Position numbers and translations under genes: made by a program
Part shown: piece by piece, positions 7,179-10,108 of the stretch
Layout: every line of letters begins with the position of its first letter
Position numbering within the stretch: position 1 is the stretch's first letter
Notes under the pieces: model-generated
Database searches by the model: none
Told to the model about the DNA's origin: nothing
The model's input: only the letters and a program-made list of their open reading frames with translations
DNA from: Asterionellopsis glacialis
Lineage: Eukaryota > Bacillariophyta > Plagiogrammaphyceae > Rhaphoneidales > Asterionellopsidaceae
NCBI GenBank assembly: GCA_014885115.2
Contig: WKLE02000037.1
Location: 1 to 10,108, forward strand
Direction: 5' to 3'
DNA: 10,108 bases

Positions 7179-7381
7179 AATATAACACTAAATTTAGTAT
7201 TATAATCTATGTTTTCCATTATATTGCTATTATCATAATACAAAAAACTGTTATATTCATGCATTACTACTTTTGCACTCCATCACAGGCTGACCAACTC
7301 CCCTCATAAACCCATTATATTTTATTTTCACCATTAAATTATTAATTTTTTAATTTCATAATATGATCTTAATATATAATG
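7158..7381. other. AT-rich block, possible MITE-like insert
   Basis: Composition jumps to strongly AT-rich exactly where the protease similarity ends. The block opens with a perfect inverted repeat, TTATATTTTA (7160-7169) and TAAAATATAA (7176-7185). The outer ends also resemble each other: CATTATAT at 7158 and ATATAATG ending at 7381, with about 16 of 19 bases matching in inverted orientation. The motif CCATTATATT recurs near 7158, 7215 and 7312. A short nonautonomous DNA element inserted in the protease would explain this. AT-rich DNA gives such matches by chance, and I see no target duplication. Confidence 0.3.
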
Positions 7382-7770
7382 ATACATCTGGGACTCTTTT
7401 CTCTCTTTATATCCAGGTTATTTTACATGCTTCCTATTATTTCTCCCTTTTTTTACTATAACTACTCGAAGTGGTCCTGCTACTCCTTTTTCTTCTCAAT
7501 ATGTACCCTCCAAACAGCATCTTCTCTTAGAGCCCACTCTCTCTCTAAGGCCCTCTTCTTCTCTCTGACATGCGTTTGCACAACAGTTCTCTCCTTATTT
7601 GTTCCTGTTACGAAATACAATGCCCGGATCTTCCGTTTGTGACCAATTTGGGAAATCTCTATCCAGTAGAAACAATCTCAAATAACACCTTTTATTCCAC
7701 TGCAACAACAAGGTGAACAATTCTCACACTACCAACTGTATAGATGGTGGCGGCCTGTCTGATTATGGGA
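7382..7770. other. No recognisable gene; pyrimidine-rich on plus strand
   Basis: From about 7440 to 7570 the plus strand is dominated by C and T runs. The single open frame here (7379-7642) translates to hydrophobic low-complexity sequence with no motif. The part from 7640 to 7770 leads up to the truncated left edge of the next LTR element and shows no similarity to it. Confidence 0.45.
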
Positions 7771-7961
7771 TTCAGACTAAAGTACGAAAACTCCATAGTG
7801 TACTTCTCTTCAGAGTTTTGGTCTCTAGGATTCAATAGCAGGCTGACTTTCTTGTACTGCGCTTTAGCTAGCTTCTGCTCTTCCATACTTGGAATCTCAA
7901 GCAGGATAGGAGGCAGCGGGTAGCTTCGACCATTGCCTCAGTTAGGTGTAACAACTTTCAT
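7771..7961 (-). pseudogene. Gag N-terminal fragment
   Basis: ATG 7961 (MKVVTPN) opens a frame matching the gag start at 2152. It has one stop, TGA 7938-7940, where the other copy has CAA. It then reads MEEQKLAKAQYKKVSLLLNP and DQNSEEKYTMEFSYFS before similarity ends. The value of this copy is that it retains sense codons where gag 2152-1022 has two TAA stops, showing that the reading frame extends upstream of ATG 1987. Confidence 0.75.
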
Positions 7962-8032
7962 GGTTGAGTTGCTTGGAATTGGAATAATATCAGATAGTTA
8001 CTTACCACTTTTTGCGTGGAGTGTTAACACTA
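7962..8032 (-). promoter_or_regulatory. Leader of the truncated copy
   Basis: Same 71-nt length as 2153-2223. It conserves the AGTGTTAACACT palindrome (8020-8031) beside the LTR end and the GTAAGTAACTATC donor-like site (starting at 8005 on the minus strand), while the bases between them have diverged. Conservation of these two sites against a diverged background hints that they matter for priming, packaging or splicing. Confidence 0.45.
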
Positions 8033-8513
8033 TGCACTATGCTGACAACAATATTGAAAAGTTAGGTGAAAAAAGACTGAGTTTTGTTAGAGTGAATAAA
8101 TTATGAGCTATTTTAACTAGTTACTAAAAATACCCGACGATTCACCAATTCATCTTCTTGACCCAATTGCAGTATGGGATCCTATGGCGGATCTACTTTG
8201 AGTTTGTATTCCAACAGAGTTTAGTTTTAACATGTGAACTGAACTCGCAGCCAATAAGAGTTCATCGGGCTAGTGTGTCACCATGTTCCAGCATGACGTA
8301 TCACGCTTCTGCTGCAGAATGGATTTTGATGCACTTTGATCATGATGTCAGCGTTTGCATGAACGCAGTGTGTCACTGCATGTTTGCATCTTTCCGCTTG
8401 ATGACGTCAACATGTCATCTCATCTGTCCTAATCTGTGACGTCATTGCATTGCAGTACACCCGTACTATGGTTGATTGACATATCGCGAGAGTCTCGCAA
8501 CTTGCCTACTGCA
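8033..8513 (-). repeat. LTR copy 3
   Basis: This 481-bp LTR is homologous to 61-547 and 2224-2686, with TGCA at both ends. It retains the segment deleted from copy 2, the hairpin (8110-8131) and CCAAT at 8251-8255. It carries two perfect TGACGTCA palindromes (8402-8409 and 8437-8444), and a 13-bp inverted repeat GCGAGA-G-TCTCGC at 8486-8498. It is visibly more diverged from copies 1 and 2 in the middle (about 8190-8350), so it derives from a separate insertion. Its 5' end (element sense) abuts the ORF1-like pseudogene. Confidence 0.9.
8402..8444. promoter_or_regulatory. Paired perfect CRE palindromes in LTR copy 3
   Basis: TGACGTCA occurs at 8402-8409 and again at 8437-8444, with starts 35 bp apart. 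Two identical 8-bp palindromes this close are very unlikely by chance. Related near-matches TGATGTCA and TGACGTAT lie upstream around 8290-8350. They suggest bZIP control of LTR transcription; no direct evidence. Confidence 0.6.
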
Positions 8514-9865
8514 AATGGTTCTTTGATTTTGGTGGTTAGGGGAGAAATAATTGTTGTTGCATCTCTGGTAGTATTATGTGATGTACTGGCAACTTCTGCC
8601 CAGGATAAAGATTCGTGGATGCTAGACAGAGGATATGTGTAATTTTCATCATTATCTGTCAGGTTGCTGACTGTTGAACCTATGCTGCATTTGAAAATAG
8701 AGATATAAGATTCTTCTCCCAATGAGTCATCATTCCATAGTTTTTTTGGATGTATTTGTAATGGTGGAAAGTTAGTAATGCGGGACATGCGAACATCCTC
8801 AGGAATGTCATTTTTAAATGAAGATTCCAAAAGAATAGCCACACTGTTTTTAACTTTGCTGAAGTTAGCGACGTCTGTTATTACATTCCATCTACCACAT
8901 TGGGAGGTATTTTTTGTTTCGCATAGGTGACAAACACCGGAGGTGTTTTTCAACTTGTCAGAGATGTAAAACATCATATCATGTGTGCATCCATGAATAA
9001 GTACTACTCAAGAAGTTGCTAATATCTTGGTTTGTTCATTAATAGCGTTGCAATAAGCAATCGGGTGAGAGTATTTGGTCCTGTACTTGATGTATATATG
9101 TCAATGATCATCATCATTTAATCCTGTGAACAAGTGTTTGAGAATCCAATCTACTTCCTTCATGTTGCTCTTCCTACATTGAACTTCATAAGATTTAGTG
9201 GATAAACGGCGGTTATCGTTATTAATTGAGGGTGATGTAAAGACAATTTGAAGTTCTTCCTTCAGAATTTTTAAACCGCACAAAGTTGCTTTGTAACTAA
9301 AGAATTCAGTGTAAACATTGTCATCTCTCCTGTTGGGTAATGAGCCTAAAATCCAACCCAAAGGTACAATGTCTACTTCATCCTCATTCCAAGCATGGCT
9401 TCAGAGGAATAACTGGCATTGTTTTAGAGTAGTGTTGACATGATAATTATTCTTGATCATTGTTAAAGGAACTTCAGTATGTATACGATGGCAAATGATG
9501 ATCTTGCCTTTGGTTTTGTTTCTTCCTTGAAAAGTATGGACGTTGTAATGATGTGAATACTTGGTGCTCGAGTTGCAGTTTTGAAGTAATTTAGATGAGA
9601 CTTTTCAGCTCTTATTGTCAAAGATGTTGAAGGAGTCTCCAAAGGAATGAAGCATTGCTAAAAGAACCTCAATGTGTCGTGGGCCAATATCTTGGGCAAG
9701 ACTTGGATTTGCAATGGGCATTTCAAACTTGATGATCATTTCTTTGCAAGCGTAAGATATGCCTGTCTTCTGAGTTACGGCTGATGCTTCATCTTCAACG
9801 GCTTTCTCAGCCGCGTACGACATGGGATGCTCATCATTGGAATCAGTGGTTGTCGTCATCGTCAT
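8514..9865 (-). pseudogene. ORF1-like conserved protein pseudogene, four stops
   Basis: One uninterrupted frame of about 450 codons runs from ATG 9865 to the LTR junction at 8514, with no frameshift and stops at 9605-9607, 9401-9403, 9101-9103 and 9008-9010. The N-terminus is Thr/Asp-rich. Then come IIKFEMPIANPSLAQDIG, a central block with KIIICHRIHTEVPLTMIKN and VNTTLKQCQLFL, then SHAWNEDEVDIVPLGWILG. A C-terminal segment has two CxxC-like pairs (VCHLCETKNTSQCGRW) and ends in ESLSWAEVAS, a low-complexity tail. This order resembles a hypothetical protein I remember as recurrent in diatom genomes, sometimes near reverse transcriptases, hence the ORF1-like label; that role is inference. No reverse transcriptase is visible here. 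LTR 8033-8513 removed its end. Confidence 0.55.
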
Positions 9866-9871
9866 CGTCAG
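9852..9871. repeat. Short GTC/ATC trinucleotide repeat
   Basis: An imperfect run of GTC and ATC triplets overlaps the start of the minus-strand pseudogene, where it encodes alternating Met and Thr (MTMTTTT). The repeat makes the exact start codon uncertain, since ATG recurs at 6-bp spacing. Frames upstream of it are closed within about 50 bp. Confidence 0.7.
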
Positions 9872-10108
9872 CGTTTTCCCAAATGCTTTTGGGTTTAGTA
9901 CCAGAGGCCTACAAAACTTTTACAGGATTTTTTGTACCAGATTTCAATTTCAATAATTCCAGAAAAGTGGACACAACAGGGATAGTGCTTGACAACTTTC
10001 ACATATACTACAGATACCGGTATTTTATGATGTGTTTTTTGGTGCCAGTACTCATGGAATTCTAGGTGCCATGCCATTTGAAACTCTTCATTGTTTATGA
10101 TTGGGAAT
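9872..10108. other. No recognisable gene
   Basis: The last bases of the window hold short overlapping frames on both strands with no recognisable motif. If the 8514-9865 pseudogene belongs to a larger element, its upstream region would lie here, but nothing identifies it. Confidence 0.45.

Larger units (their letters stand above)
7771..8513 (-). mobile_element. Truncated second copy of the first LTR family
   Basis: This fragment contains LTR 8033-8513, its leader (7962-8032) and the first gag codons (7961-7771) in the same arrangement as 1965-2686. The distance from the first to the second in-frame ATG is 165 bp in both copies. Similarity ends near 7771, just after MEFSYFS, where the first copy continues MEFPYFSHGSPREL. 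The rest of the element is missing, so it was cut by deletion, rearrangement or later insertion. It is inserted in the ORF1-like pseudogene at 8514. Confidence 0.85.

Noticed and set aside
7379..7642. Plus-strand ORF of 87 codons with hydrophobic stretches
   Set aside because: Composition follows the pyrimidine-rich DNA, and no motif or homologue is recognised.
9895..10077. Overlapping short ORFs on both strands
   Set aside because: Neither has a recognisable motif, and each is of a length expected by chance.

Overview
This window looks like a transposable-element-rich stretch of a microalgal nuclear genome, most likely a diatom or related stramenopile. That call rests on two Gag types with the short lysine-rich tail and zinc knuckle I associate with diatom Ty3/gypsy elements, and on an algal-type Tc1/mariner transposase. 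It is recognition from memory, not a search result. I see no intact host gene, tRNA, rRNA or prokaryotic operon. Nearly every coding stretch is broken by stops or frameshifts.

Layout, left to right. (1) 61-2686, minus strand: an internally deleted Ty3/gypsy-like element with two LTRs (61-547 and 2224-2686), a gag (2152-1022) and the C-terminal end of integrase (1021-569). Gag and the integrase remnant share one frame, and protease, reverse transcriptase, RNase H and the integrase core are absent. (2) 2687-3896, minus: a Tc1/mariner-like DDE transposase pseudogene whose 3' end is interrupted by LTR 2224-2686. (3) 3897-5588: mostly unassigned DNA, with one unidentified basic ORF at 4989-5393 (minus). 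(4) 5589-7178, plus: gag and aspartic protease of a different Ty3/gypsy-like element, with several frame breaks and no visible LTRs. (5) 7158-7770: a very AT-rich block, then pyrimidine-rich DNA. (6) 7771-8513, minus: a third LTR of the first family (8033-8513) joined to its leader and the first codons of gag, truncated on its left. (7) 8514-9865, minus: a single-frame pseudogene with four internal stops, resembling a recurrent diatom hypothetical protein that may be a retroelement ORF1; LTR 8033-8513 cuts it. (8) 9866-10108: nothing assignable.

The three LTRs are the most informative part. Full-length copies are about 481-487 bp, start and end in TGCA, and carry a CCAAT box, a conserved hairpin and several CRE-type TGACGTCA palindromes. 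Many differences between copies are CG to TG or CG to CA, as expected from deamination of methylated CpG. The window is a nested record: LTR elements inserted into an older DNA transposon and an older ORF1-like sequence, all since decayed. I found no convincing novel functional system. The best leads are the CRE-loaded LTR promoter and the Gag plus integrase-tail deletion derivative.
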